From the NCBI RefSeq assembly GCF_036227405.1, contig NZ_CP109473.1:3100001-3164000 (forward strand): DNA of 64,000 nt. The letters run 5' to 3'. The notes under the pieces were generated by a model that saw only the letters and a program-made list of their open reading frames with translations, was not told where the DNA came from and ran no database searches. Below are positions 54,391 through 61,902 of this stretch, piece after piece; positions within the stretch are counted from its first letter, which is position 1, and each line of letters opens with the position of its first letter. Both the position numbers and the translations under genes were made by a program. The DNA is from Streptomyces sp. NBC_01460. GTDB taxonomy: Bacteria > Actinomycetota > Actinomycetes > Streptomycetales > Streptomycetaceae.

Positions 54391-55278
54391 TCAGCCCTTG
54401 AGGCTGCCCGCGGTGAGACCCGCGATGATGTGACGCTGGAAGACCAGGAAGAGGGCGAGCAGGGGGATGCTCGCCATGACCATCCCGGCCAGGAGCTGGT
54501 TGGCCGGCATGAACTCGGAGAGCCGGTTGAGCGCGACGGTGATGGGCTGCTTCGCCTCGTCGGGGAGGACGAGCATCGGCCAGAGGAAGTCCTTCCAGAC
54601 CCCCACGACCGCGAAGATCGACACGACGGCGAGCACCGGCCGGGACAGGGGCAGGACCACCGAGACCAGGACCCTGAGCGTGCCCGCCCCGTCGATCCGC
54701 GCGGAGTCGAGGAGTTCGGCGGGGATCTGGTCGAAGAACCGCTTGAGGATGAAGATGTTGAAGGCGTTGGCGGCGGCGGGCAGCCAGATCGCGAACGGTG
54801 TGTTGATGAGGTTGACGTGGAAGAGCGGCACGTCGACCACCGTCAGATACGTCGGGACGAGCAGCGCCGAGACCGGCAGCATCAGGGTCGCCAGCATCAT
54901 GCCGAGGACGACGTTGCCGAGCAGGGGCCTGAGCTTGGACAGGGCGTAGGCGGCGGACACGTCGACCAGCAGCTGGGTCAGCCAGGCCCCGAGGGCCAGG
55001 ACCAGCGTGTTGAGGAAGAAGTGGCCAAGTCCGACGTTCGTCCAGGCGTCCGTGTAGCTCTCGGGGTGCCAGCTCTCGGGGAAGAGGCTGGGGTTCGGGT
55101 CGGCGAGCTCGGACGACGACTTCACCGCGCCCGTAGTCATCCAGTAGAGCGGGAAGACGAAGGCGATCGTGAAGCCGGTCAGGGTGGCGACGAGCACGAA
55201 GCGGTAGAGGAACCGGCCGGTGCGCCGGGTCATCTCGGCGGGCGCGATCAGGGTGCGTACGGGGGTTTCGGCTGCCAT
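54391..55278 (-). CDS. Sugar ABC transporter permease (MalG type)
   Basis: The 295-residue permease has six helices and the EAA-type loop DSARIDGAGTLRVLVSVVLP. The ATG at 55278 follows GAGAGGAAC. It is the second permease of the alpha-glucan importer, 14 bp after the first permease and 28 bp before the GH87 start. No ATPase is encoded in the operon, so a shared one (MsiK type) is expected. Confidence 0.88.
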   Translation of the reverse strand: MAAETPVRTLIAPAEMTRRTGRFLYRFVLVATLTGFTIAFVFPLYWMTTGAVKSSSELADPNPSLFPESWHPESYTDAWTNVGLGHFFLNTLVLALGAWLTQLLVDVSAAYALSKLRPLLGNVVLGMMLATLMLPVSALLVPTYLTVVDVPLFHVNLINTPFAIWLPAAANAFNIFILKRFFDQIPAELLDSARIDGAGTLRVLVSVVLPLSRPVLAVVSIFAVVGVWKDFLWPMLVLPDEAKQPITVALNRLSEFMPANQLLAGMVMASIPLLALFLVFQRHIIAGLTAGSLKG

Positions 55279-55292
55279 GGCGACGGTTCCTC

Positions 55293-56270
55293 TCAGCCCT
55301 TGCTGCGGGTCAGGCGCAGATAGACGACGGAGAAGAGGCCGAGCACCACGAAGAGCAGGGTGCTCATGGCGCTGGCCAGGCCGAAGTCGTTGTAGACGAA
55401 GGCGTAGCGGTACAGGAGCAGGAGCACGGTGACGGTGGCGTCGTCGGGTCCGCCGCCGGTGAGGACGAAGGGCTCGACGAAGACCTGCATCGTGCCGATG
55501 ACCTGGAGCAGCAGCGTGATCATCAGGATGAAGCGCATCTGCGGGATCGTGACGTGCCACAGCCGCTGCCGGATCGACGCACCGTCGAGCTCCGCCGCCT
55601 CGTACAGCTCGCCGGGGATGCCGCCGAGTGCCGCCAGGTAGATCAGGGTGGTCGTGCCCATGTTGGCCCAGGTGGAGACGAGGACCAGGGACACCATGGC
55701 GAGGTTCTCCGACTCCAGCCACTGCTGGGCCGGCAGCTGGAAGACCTCCAGCACATTGTTGAACAGGCCGGGGCCCGGGTCGTAGAACTGGCGCCAGAGC
55801 AGCATGGTGACGATCGGCGGCAGCATGACCGGGAGGTAGACGGTCATGCGCAGGTACGAGCGCCCGTGCCGCAGTTCGTTCAGGATGACGGCGGTGGCGA
55901 ACGGTGCGGCGAAGCCGAACACGAGGGCGAGCAGGGTGAAGTAGCCGGTGTTCTGCCAGGCGGTCAGGAACAGCGGGTCGTCCACCAGCCGCCGGAAGTT
56001 GTCCAGGCCCACCCACCGGGCGGGTTCGGAGAAGTTGACCTGCTGGAAGCCGAGCAGGACCCCGCGCACGATCGGGTACCAGGAGAAGAGCGCGAAGCAG
56101 AGCACTCCCGCGGCGAGGAAGAGGTAGGCGACCAGGTTCTCCCGCACGGCCCGGCGCAGCCGGGCGTTTCCCACGGGCTTCCCCGTCCGGGGCGCGGGCC
56201 CGGACGGGGAGCCGTCTTCGCCGGTGGCCTTCTCCGCTGCGGTGGAGAGCGGCTGGAGGGACATCGTCAC
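55293..56270 (-). CDS. Sugar ABC transporter permease (MalF type)
   Basis: The 325-residue permease has six helices after a polar 40-residue N-terminus and the EAA loop EAAELDGASIRQRLWHVTIP. The start is either GTG at 56270 or ATG at 56264; neither has a strong RBS, so coupling to the binding-protein stop 1 bp upstream is likely. Confidence 0.88.
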   Translation of the reverse strand: MTMSLQPLSTAAEKATGEDGSPSGPAPRTGKPVGNARLRRAVRENLVAYLFLAAGVLCFALFSWYPIVRGVLLGFQQVNFSEPARWVGLDNFRRLVDDPLFLTAWQNTGYFTLLALVFGFAAPFATAVILNELRHGRSYLRMTVYLPVMLPPIVTMLLWRQFYDPGPGLFNNVLEVFQLPAQQWLESENLAMVSLVLVSTWANMGTTTLIYLAALGGIPGELYEAAELDGASIRQRLWHVTIPQMRFILMITLLLQVIGTMQVFVEPFVLTGGGPDDATVTVLLLLYRYAFVYNDFGLASAMSTLLFVVLGLFSVVYLRLTRSKG

Positions 56271-56271
56271 G

Positions 56272-57645
56272 TCACTTCACCGAGGCGAGGATGGTGTCGG
56301 CCTTCTTGGCGGCCGCGGCCAGCAGCGCGTCGATGTCCGCGTCCTCCTTGGTGAGCACGGCCTGCATGACGCCGTCGAGGACGGTGTAGAGCTGCTGGGC
56401 GTTGGGCGGCTCGACCTTGGTCTCCACCTGCGCGTTGCGCTCGATGAAGGGCTGGTAGTTCTTCACCGGGGTGTTGGCGTACTGCTCGTGGATCCGGTCG
56501 ATCTCCGCCTGGGCCTCGCCGGCGAACAGCCGGGGCTGCGGCAGCCCGATCGGCACACCCGTCTTCTGGGACCTCTTGCTGTCGACGTTCTCCCGCTCGG
56601 GGCTCCGCAGGTACTTCCACTGGACCCACTGCAGCCCGGCCTTGATCTTCTCCGGCGAGGCCTTCGGGTTGAACATGAAGCCGTCGCCGCCACCGAGGGT
56701 CGCGGTCCCGGGCAGCGCGGCCAGGCCGTACTCCTCGTACTCACGCTCGAACTGCTTGACGATGGTGGGGATGTTGTCGGGGCCCGCCATGTACATCCCG
56801 AGCTTGCCGGCGCCCATCATCTTCTGGACGTCGGCTATCTCCAGGAGCTGGCGGGTGCCCATGCTCTTGTCCGTCCAGCGCATGTCGTGCAGGGCGTTGA
56901 GCGCCTTGCGGCCCGCCTCGCTGTCGAAGGCGGCCTTCCAGCGGCCGTCCTGCTTCGTGGCCACCTCCCCGCCCATGGAGTAGATCCACGAGGTGAGGTG
57001 CCAGCCGCCCTGGTTGTTCTTGCTGTAGTCGGCGTAGCCGACCGTGCCGTCACCGAGCGCGCTGATCTTCTTCGCGGCGGTGCGCACCTCCTCCCAGGTG
57101 GCCGGCGGCTTGTCGGGGTCGAGACCGGCCTTGGCGAACAGGTCGCGGTTGTAGAGCAGGCCCATCGAGTAGTTGCCGGTGGGCAGGCCGTACGTCTTGC
57201 CCTCGGCGTCCTTGAAGACCTTCATCAGCGCCGGGTCGATGTCCTCGAAGTACGGCACGTCGCCGGTGTACTTCGAGATGTCGGCGGCCTGGCGGCGCTG
57301 GATCAGTCCGGCGGGGTCGGTGAAGTAGACGTAGTACACGTCCTCCAGCTGGCCGCCCGCGAGCTTGGCCGCGAAGGTCTTCGGGTCCATCTGGCCCTCG
57401 CGGGCGTCGATCTTGATCTTCGGGTGGCTCTTCTCGAAGGCCGCGACGTCCTCCATGAAGTTCTTGCGGTCGACGGCCTGCGTCTTGGCGGGCATGCCGT
57501 TCACGCTGATCGTGACCACGCCGTTCTTGTCCACGCCGGACGGCGAGTCTCCGGAGCCGCCGCAGGCCGTGAGGGCGAGGGAGAGGGCGACGGCCGTCGC
57601 CGAGCCGAGAAGCTGACGTCTGCTGATGCCGGACATGCCAACCAT
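56272..57645 (-). CDS. Sugar-binding lipoprotein of the alpha-glucan importer
   Basis: This 457-residue family 1 solute-binding protein has a Tat-like SRRQLLG motif and the lipobox ALTAC (Cys about residue 28). The mature domain includes YSMGLLYNRDLFAKAGLD. It is the first gene of the operon binding protein, permease, permease, GH87, GH13. Its promoter region (57646-57803) carries repeated GCAAGAA elements. The likely ligands are alpha-1,3-linked gluco-oligosaccharides, inferred from the linked GH87 enzyme. Confidence 0.87.
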   Translation of the reverse strand: MVGMSGISRRQLLGSATAVALSLALTACGGSGDSPSGVDKNGVVTISVNGMPAKTQAVDRKNFMEDVAAFEKSHPKIKIDAREGQMDPKTFAAKLAGGQLEDVYYVYFTDPAGLIQRRQAADISKYTGDVPYFEDIDPALMKVFKDAEGKTYGLPTGNYSMGLLYNRDLFAKAGLDPDKPPATWEEVRTAAKKISALGDGTVGYADYSKNNQGGWHLTSWIYSMGGEVATKQDGRWKAAFDSEAGRKALNALHDMRWTDKSMGTRQLLEIADVQKMMGAGKLGMYMAGPDNIPTIVKQFEREYEEYGLAALPGTATLGGGDGFMFNPKASPEKIKAGLQWVQWKYLRSPERENVDSKRSQKTGVPIGLPQPRLFAGEAQAEIDRIHEQYANTPVKNYQPFIERNAQVETKVEPPNAQQLYTVLDGVMQAVLTKEDADIDALLAAAAKKADTILASVK

Positions 57646-57723
57646 GGGGATCGTGCCTTCCTGGGGGTCCGCTGCGGGGTTGTCGGACCCCGAGCACTGA
57701 GCTGCGCCGAAGGTAGAAGCCGG

Positions 57724-57783
57724 TTACGCAAGAAGTCAATGCATCTACGCAAGAAAGTAATCTCAGCGGCTTGTGCAAGAAAC
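57724..57783. promoter_or_regulatory. GCAAGAA direct repeats in the alpha-glucan operon promoter
   Basis: TACGCAAGAA occurs at 57725-57734 and again at 57746-57755, exactly 21 bp apart, and a third GCAAGAA at 57775-57781 is 26 bp further on. A related pair with the same 21-bp spacing precedes the LacI gene. Probably binding sites for that LacI protein. Confidence 0.6.
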
Positions 57784-57803
57784 CTGGAAGGGCTCCGGGC
57801 TGT

Positions 57804-58814
57804 TCAGCGGGGCCGGGCGGCGGTGGAGCCCCGGACGATCAGCTCGGTGTCGAACATCATCAGTTCGTTTGCTCCCGCATGGCCGTCGATCTGCGCCGCC
57901 AGGGAGGCCACGACCGCCGAGGCCATCGCCTGGATCGGCTGCCGCGCGGTGGTCAGCGGCGGGTCGGTGGCCACCATGAACGGCGAATCGTCGAACCCGA
58001 CCACCGAGAGGTCCCGCGGCACGGAGACGCCTTGGCGGCGGGCTCCCCGGACGGCCCCGAGCGCCAGGGCGTCACTGGCGCAAACGATTCCGGTGACCCC
58101 CTCCGCCAGCAGCCGGGGCAGCGCCGTGGCGCCGCCCTCCATCGTGAACAGCGCGTGCGCCACCAGCCGCCGCCAGTCGTCCGCGGGTACGCCCCGGCGC
58201 GCGCAGAAGGCGGCGAACCCGGCGAGCTTCCGTGCCGAGGGCACGTGACCCACCGGCCCGAGGATCACGCCGATCCGCTCGTGCCCCAGCGCCGACAGGT
58301 GCGAGAGCGCCTGGTCGGCGGCGAGCGCGTCGTCCACCCTCACCTGGGGGACGCCCGTGTTCTCGTCGGCCGCGTTGAGCAGCACCATCGGGATGCGGCG
58401 TTCCCGCAGCGCACGGCCGTGTTCGGGGCCGGCGTCGGCGTAGCTGGCGCCGATGAAGACGATGCCGCCGATGTTCTGCCGCAGCAGCATCTCGATGTAG
58501 TGCGCCTCGGAGACGCCGTCGGCCGTCCTGGTGCAGAGCACGGGGATGAGCCCCCGCTTGTTGAGCAGTCCGCACAGGGCCTCGGCGAAGGCGGAGAAGA
58601 TCGGATTCTGCAGATCGGGCACGACCAGACCGATGAGCGCGGCCCGCTCGGCCCGGTAGCGGGCCGGCCGCTCGATCCCGCACACGTCCAGTGCGCTCAG
58701 CACCGCTTCACGGGTCGTGCTCGCCACATCGGGGCTGCCGTTGAGGACGCGGCTGACCGTCGCCTCGCTGACACCCGCGTACTCGGCCACCTGAGAGAGT
58801 CGTCGTTTCGTCAC
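57804..58814 (-). CDS. LacI-family regulator of the alpha-glucan locus
   Basis: The 336-residue protein starts with the HTH RLSQVAEYAGVSEATVSRVL and hinge, then a periplasmic-binding-like domain (LIGLVVPDLQNPIFSAFAE, GIVFIGASYADAGPEHGRAL) and ends TELIVRGSTAARPR. The GTG at 58814 has AGGGTGAG upstream; a GTG at 58823 is the alternative. It lies directly upstream of the importer operon on the same strand, with the repeat cluster between them. It is likely a repressor released by an alpha-glucan oligosaccharide. Confidence 0.87.
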   Translation of the reverse strand: MTKRRLSQVAEYAGVSEATVSRVLNGSPDVASTTREAVLSALDVCGIERPARYRAERAALIGLVVPDLQNPIFSAFAEALCGLLNKRGLIPVLCTRTADGVSEAHYIEMLLRQNIGGIVFIGASYADAGPEHGRALRERRIPMVLLNAADENTGVPQVRVDDALAADQALSHLSALGHERIGVILGPVGHVPSARKLAGFAAFCARRGVPADDWRRLVAHALFTMEGGATALPRLLAEGVTGIVCASDALALGAVRGARRQGVSVPRDLSVVGFDDSPFMVATDPPLTTARQPIQAMASAVVASLAAQIDGHAGANELMMFDTELIVRGSTAARPR

Positions 58815-58835
58815 GGAGCTCACCCTACAAAGGGC

Positions 58836-58867
58836 TACGCAAAAATGAAGATCACTTACGAAAGAAA
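58836..58867. promoter_or_regulatory. Paired repeats upstream of the LacI gene
   Basis: TACGCAAAAA (58836) and TACGAAAGAA (58857) are 21 bp apart, the same spacing as in the importer promoter. They suggest autoregulation. Confidence 0.55.
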
Positions 58868-59003
58868 ATGACTTTCCCCGAAAGTCGCCTCTCCCCACAC
58901 CCGGCCCGACCCCGGCACCGGGGTGTGGGGAGGGCCACGCGGGGGTGGCCGTACACATGTCACCAGCACCCCTGAGGACCAGGTATTATTTTCGAGTCAG
59001 CAG

Positions 59004-59077
59004 GCGCCGTTAGCTCAGTTGGTTAGAGCAGCTGACTCTTAATCAGCGGGTCCGGGGTTCGAGTCCCTGACGGCGCA
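59004..59077 (+). tRNA. tRNA-Lys (CTT), copy 2
   Basis: The sequence is identical to copies 1 and 3, with anticodon CTT. An AT-rich TATTAT lies about 20 bp upstream and is a likely -10. CCA is not encoded. Confidence 0.96.
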
Positions 59078-59086
59078 CGACACGAC

Positions 59087-59120
59087 AGTGGGCGGTCTCC
59101 CTCCGAGGAGACCGCCCACT
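59087..59120 (+). terminator. Terminator after tRNA-Lys copy 2
   Basis: A 14-bp perfect stem, AGTGGGCGGTCTCC (59087-59100), pairs with 59107-59120 around a 6-nt loop. It also faces the convergent LPMO gene. Confidence 0.85.
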
Positions 59121-59136
59121 GCGCGTTCGTACTGCG

Positions 59137-59727
59137 TCAGAACTGCACGTCGGAGCACGCGTAGAACGCGTTGGTGGTGTCCGCGACGTTCCAGACGGCC
59201 AGGATGATGTGCTTGCCGCTCTTCTGGGTGGGGATCGTGCCCTGGTGGGTCAGCGTCGCCGGGGGCTGCTGGTTCCCGTACGGCACGGTCATGAAGGGCT
59301 GCGACTCCAGGGCGGCCCTGGTGAGCGGCTTCGTGGAGTCCCAGCCGTTCTTGGTGATGTAGTACCGGAAGTCACTCGTGGAGTGGCGGGCCGTGAACTG
59401 CCAGCGGAAGCTGTAGCCCTGTCCGCCGGTGACCTTCGTGGCGGGCCAGGCGCCACCTCGCGGGTCGTCGAGCTGGGCGAACTGGCTGTTCCCGCCGGAG
59501 CAGATCTTGCCGTCGGCGGGTCCTGCCGCCGGGAAGCCCTTGGGGCCCTCGACGCTCTGCGGCTCCCACTGGATGTTGCCGCAGCCGGTGACGGTGCCGT
59601 TGGCGCAGAGCTTCTGCCGGCTGATGGGTGAGTCCGTGTAGCCGTGGCTGCTGGCACCGCTGGTCGCGAGCATGGAGACGCCCGCTATCGCCAGGCCGAT
59701 GACGGCCGCGCTTGCCCTTTTCCGCAT
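59137..59727 (-). CDS. lpmP: AA10 lytic polysaccharide monooxygenase (LpmP-like)
   Basis: The 196-residue secreted copper enzyme is cleaved after ASS (residue 27), so the mature protein starts with His28 (HGYTDSPISRQ). With His115 (FTARHSTSDF) this makes the histidine brace. Two or three disulfide Cys pairs are present and there is no CBM. The ATG at 59727 follows GAGGAG. The position just before SPFH and hydrolase genes and a cslA-like gene matches LpmP (SCO2833), linked in Streptomyces to the cslA-glxA tip glycan. DasR-type sites upstream fit chitin/GlcNAc control. Confidence 0.86.
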   Translation of the reverse strand: MRKRASAAVIGLAIAGVSMLATSGASSHGYTDSPISRQKLCANGTVTGCGNIQWEPQSVEGPKGFPAAGPADGKICSGGNSQFAQLDDPRGGAWPATKVTGGQGYSFRWQFTARHSTSDFRYYITKNGWDSTKPLTRAALESQPFMTVPYGNQQPPATLTHQGTIPTQKSGKHIILAVWNVADTTNAFYACSDVQF

Positions 59728-59786
59728 GCTGTGTCGCTCCTCAAGAACGTGGGGGATGTTCCGGGGCACTGCTGCGCGCATTGGTG

Positions 59787-59842
59787 GTGCGGTCTAGACC
59801 AAGTCCAGATTATTGACGCCGCATGAACATGTCCAGACCAAT
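59787..59842. promoter_or_regulatory. dre-like (DasR) elements upstream of the LPMO gene
   Basis: GCGGTCTAGACCAAGT at 59789-59804 contains the perfect palindrome GGTCTAGACC of the DasR element consensus. A second, weaker copy, TGTCCAGACCA, is at 59830-59840. They also resemble the 12-bp direct repeats of Streptomyces chitinase promoters. Confidence 0.7.
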
Positions 59843-59885
59843 GTGATTCCGGTTTCCGTACGCTCCCCGGCGCCGACCCGGGCGG

Positions 59886-61880
59886 TCAGGCTCCCTCTCC
59901 ACCGCCGCGACCGGTGTAGAAAGCCACCGTCAGATCCCTGACCAGGGCCTTGTGTTCGTAGGCGTCGAGCTCGACGATGCCGCGCGCGGTCAGCCGGCCG
60001 ACCGTGTCGTCCACCGCGTCGACCACGGACGTCAGCACCCCGTCGCGGTGCTTGGCGTCGATGGCCGCCACCCGGCACCGCTGCATCGCGGCCGCGACCT
60101 CGGGGGCGTACTCGATCGCGGTCGGCTGCGCCGAGTACACCTCGATGCCCACGGGCGCGCAGTCCGCCGTCAGCATCCGGGTCAGGGCGTCGCCCACCGC
60201 CTCCGCGTCGCGCAGGGTGCGGGTGTCTTCGTGGAAGGCGTCGGCCGGCAGCTGCGAGAGCACCCGGGCCAGCGCCGCCTCCACCTGGTCGCTCAGGTAG
60301 TGCTCGTGGTCCGCGACCCCGAACACGGCCCGGGCGGTGTCCCTCACCCGCCACACGACGAGGACGACCGCCCGCAGAGCGGTCCCGCTGGCGTCCACGG
60401 CGGGCAGCGGCTCACTGCGCCAGTGCCGCAGGCGTACGTCGACCCGGCGGCGCAGCAGGAGCGGGGAGATCCAGAGGAGACCGGTGCGCCGGACGCTGCC
60501 CCGGTAGTCACCGAAGAGGGTCAGCACCGAGGCGTGTCCGGCCCGGCCCCGGCCGAGACCGCAGAGCGCGAAGAGCGCCACGGCCGCCAGCAGTGAGAGC
60601 AGTGCCCAGGCCCCGCTGCCGAGCCCGTCGTACGGGCGGTGCCCGAGCCCGAGCCGGCCGGTCAGCGCGGCGGGCACCGCGCCCCGCCACCAGAGCACGG
60701 CGAGCCCCGCGGCCACCCCCGCGGCCGCGGTGAGCAGCGCGGCCCAGCCGGGCAGTGCGGGCCCCGGCCGCTCGGTGAGCCGGGGGTCGGCGGGCGGCGC
60801 GGCCCGGCCGGGCGCCCGCACCTGGGCGGACCGCTGGAGGGGCGGACGCCGGTCACCGGACCGCCGTGCGGCACCGGCCCCCGCAGCGGTCCGGCCCGTC
60901 CCGCCCTGCCCGGCGTCGTGGCCGTCGTCGCGGAAGAGCAGGTGTACGGGGATGGGCGCGGTGGTCTCGGTGGCGATGACGGGCTGCCTGCGTCCGGCCC
61001 CCCACCAGGCGACCGGGTCGGCGGCGCCGACGGTCAGCGTCACCGGGGCGCGCTCGCCCTCGCCCGGCGCACCGGCCCCGCCGGTCACCGGCTTCCGGAG
61101 ATCCGGCGGCCCGGCCGGCGGGGCCGCCGGGACGTCCTCCTCGCCCTTCTCCCCCTCCTCCCCCGCGTCCGGGCCGAAGGCCCGGCCCGAGACCGGCTCC
61201 GGAGCCGGCAGCTCCCAGTCGGCCGACGGCTCCGGGTCGAACTCCGGCCCCTGCGGCGGCTCCGGGTCCAGCTGCAGCTCCAGCTCCAGGTCCAGATCCA
61301 CGGGGACCCTGGCGGGGCCCCGGCCCACGACGGCCACCGCGTCCAGGGCGGGCCCCAGGTCGGCCGGGATCTCCTCGTGGACCACCGCGGAAGGGCCGTC
61401 CACCTCGACGGGTACGACGACCAGCGCGGGCACCTCCACCTCGGCGGGCGTACCGGTCACCTCGGCCACCTCCACCTGGGCGGGGGTACGGGTCACCTCG
61501 GCCACCTCCACCTCGGCGGGCGTAACGGTCACCTCGCGTGCCACCGTCAGAGGGGCGGCATCCGTCACCACGGGCGCATCCGTCACCACGGGCGCGTCCG
61601 CCACTGCAGGCGCATCCGCCACCCCGGGCACGTCCACCACCGCCCGGGGGGACCACCACTGCACCGGTGCCGGGTCCGGCTCACCGCCGGGCCCCGGCAC
61701 CCCGCTCCCGTACGCATCCGTCGCACAGGTCGCCTCCGTCACCGGCAGCACCTCCGTCGGCCGCTCTCCCTGCTCGTCCCCCGCCCCGGGCCCGGGCACG
61801 ATCGCCCGCGTGTCCCGCTCGCCGAGCTCGTCCCACTCGCCCCGTACGTTCTCCGTCGACCGCATTCCCGCCTCCGTCAT
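59886..61880 (-). CDS. SPFH/band-7 protein with long repetitive N-terminus
   Basis: In this 664-residue protein, residues 1 to about 400 are disordered, acidic and Pro/Val/Ala-rich, with tandem motifs built on VEVAEVTRTPA and VADAPVVTDAP. Two hydrophobic segments follow (WAALLTAAAGVAAGLAVLWW and WALLSLLAAVALFALCGLG), then a band-7 domain (SVLTLFGDYRGSVRRTGLLW, VWRVRDTARAVF, DALTRMLTADCAPVGIEV). Flotillin-like proteins organise membranes or regulate proteases. It is 22 bp after the peptidoglycan-hydrolase gene on the same strand, which fits an envelope role near the apical glycan genes. Confidence 0.83.
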   Translation of the reverse strand: MTEAGMRSTENVRGEWDELGERDTRAIVPGPGAGDEQGERPTEVLPVTEATCATDAYGSGVPGPGGEPDPAPVQWWSPRAVVDVPGVADAPAVADAPVVTDAPVVTDAAPLTVAREVTVTPAEVEVAEVTRTPAQVEVAEVTGTPAEVEVPALVVVPVEVDGPSAVVHEEIPADLGPALDAVAVVGRGPARVPVDLDLELELQLDPEPPQGPEFDPEPSADWELPAPEPVSGRAFGPDAGEEGEKGEEDVPAAPPAGPPDLRKPVTGGAGAPGEGERAPVTLTVGAADPVAWWGAGRRQPVIATETTAPIPVHLLFRDDGHDAGQGGTGRTAAGAGAARRSGDRRPPLQRSAQVRAPGRAAPPADPRLTERPGPALPGWAALLTAAAGVAAGLAVLWWRGAVPAALTGRLGLGHRPYDGLGSGAWALLSLLAAVALFALCGLGRGRAGHASVLTLFGDYRGSVRRTGLLWISPLLLRRRVDVRLRHWRSEPLPAVDASGTALRAVVLVVWRVRDTARAVFGVADHEHYLSDQVEAALARVLSQLPADAFHEDTRTLRDAEAVGDALTRMLTADCAPVGIEVYSAQPTAIEYAPEVAAAMQRCRVAAIDAKHRDGVLTSVVDAVDDTVGRLTARGIVELDAYEHKALVRDLTVAFYTGRGGGEGA
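61431..61538. repeat. Three 36-bp tandem repeats in the SPFH gene
   Basis: Units start at 61431, 61467 and 61503 with CACCTCCACCT and differ at a few bases. They encode the repeated 12-residue Val/Glu/Thr motif. Shorter 18-bp repeats (GGGCGCATCCG type) follow at about 61562-61615. Copy number is likely to vary between strains. Confidence 0.75.
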
Positions 61881-61902
61881 GTCCGTTCCGTTGCTTCAGC
61901 CG

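Noticed and set aside
51876..54401. 841-residue plus-strand frame over the GH87 gene
   Set aside because: Gly/Val/Arg repeats mirror the module duplication on the other strand; no domain.
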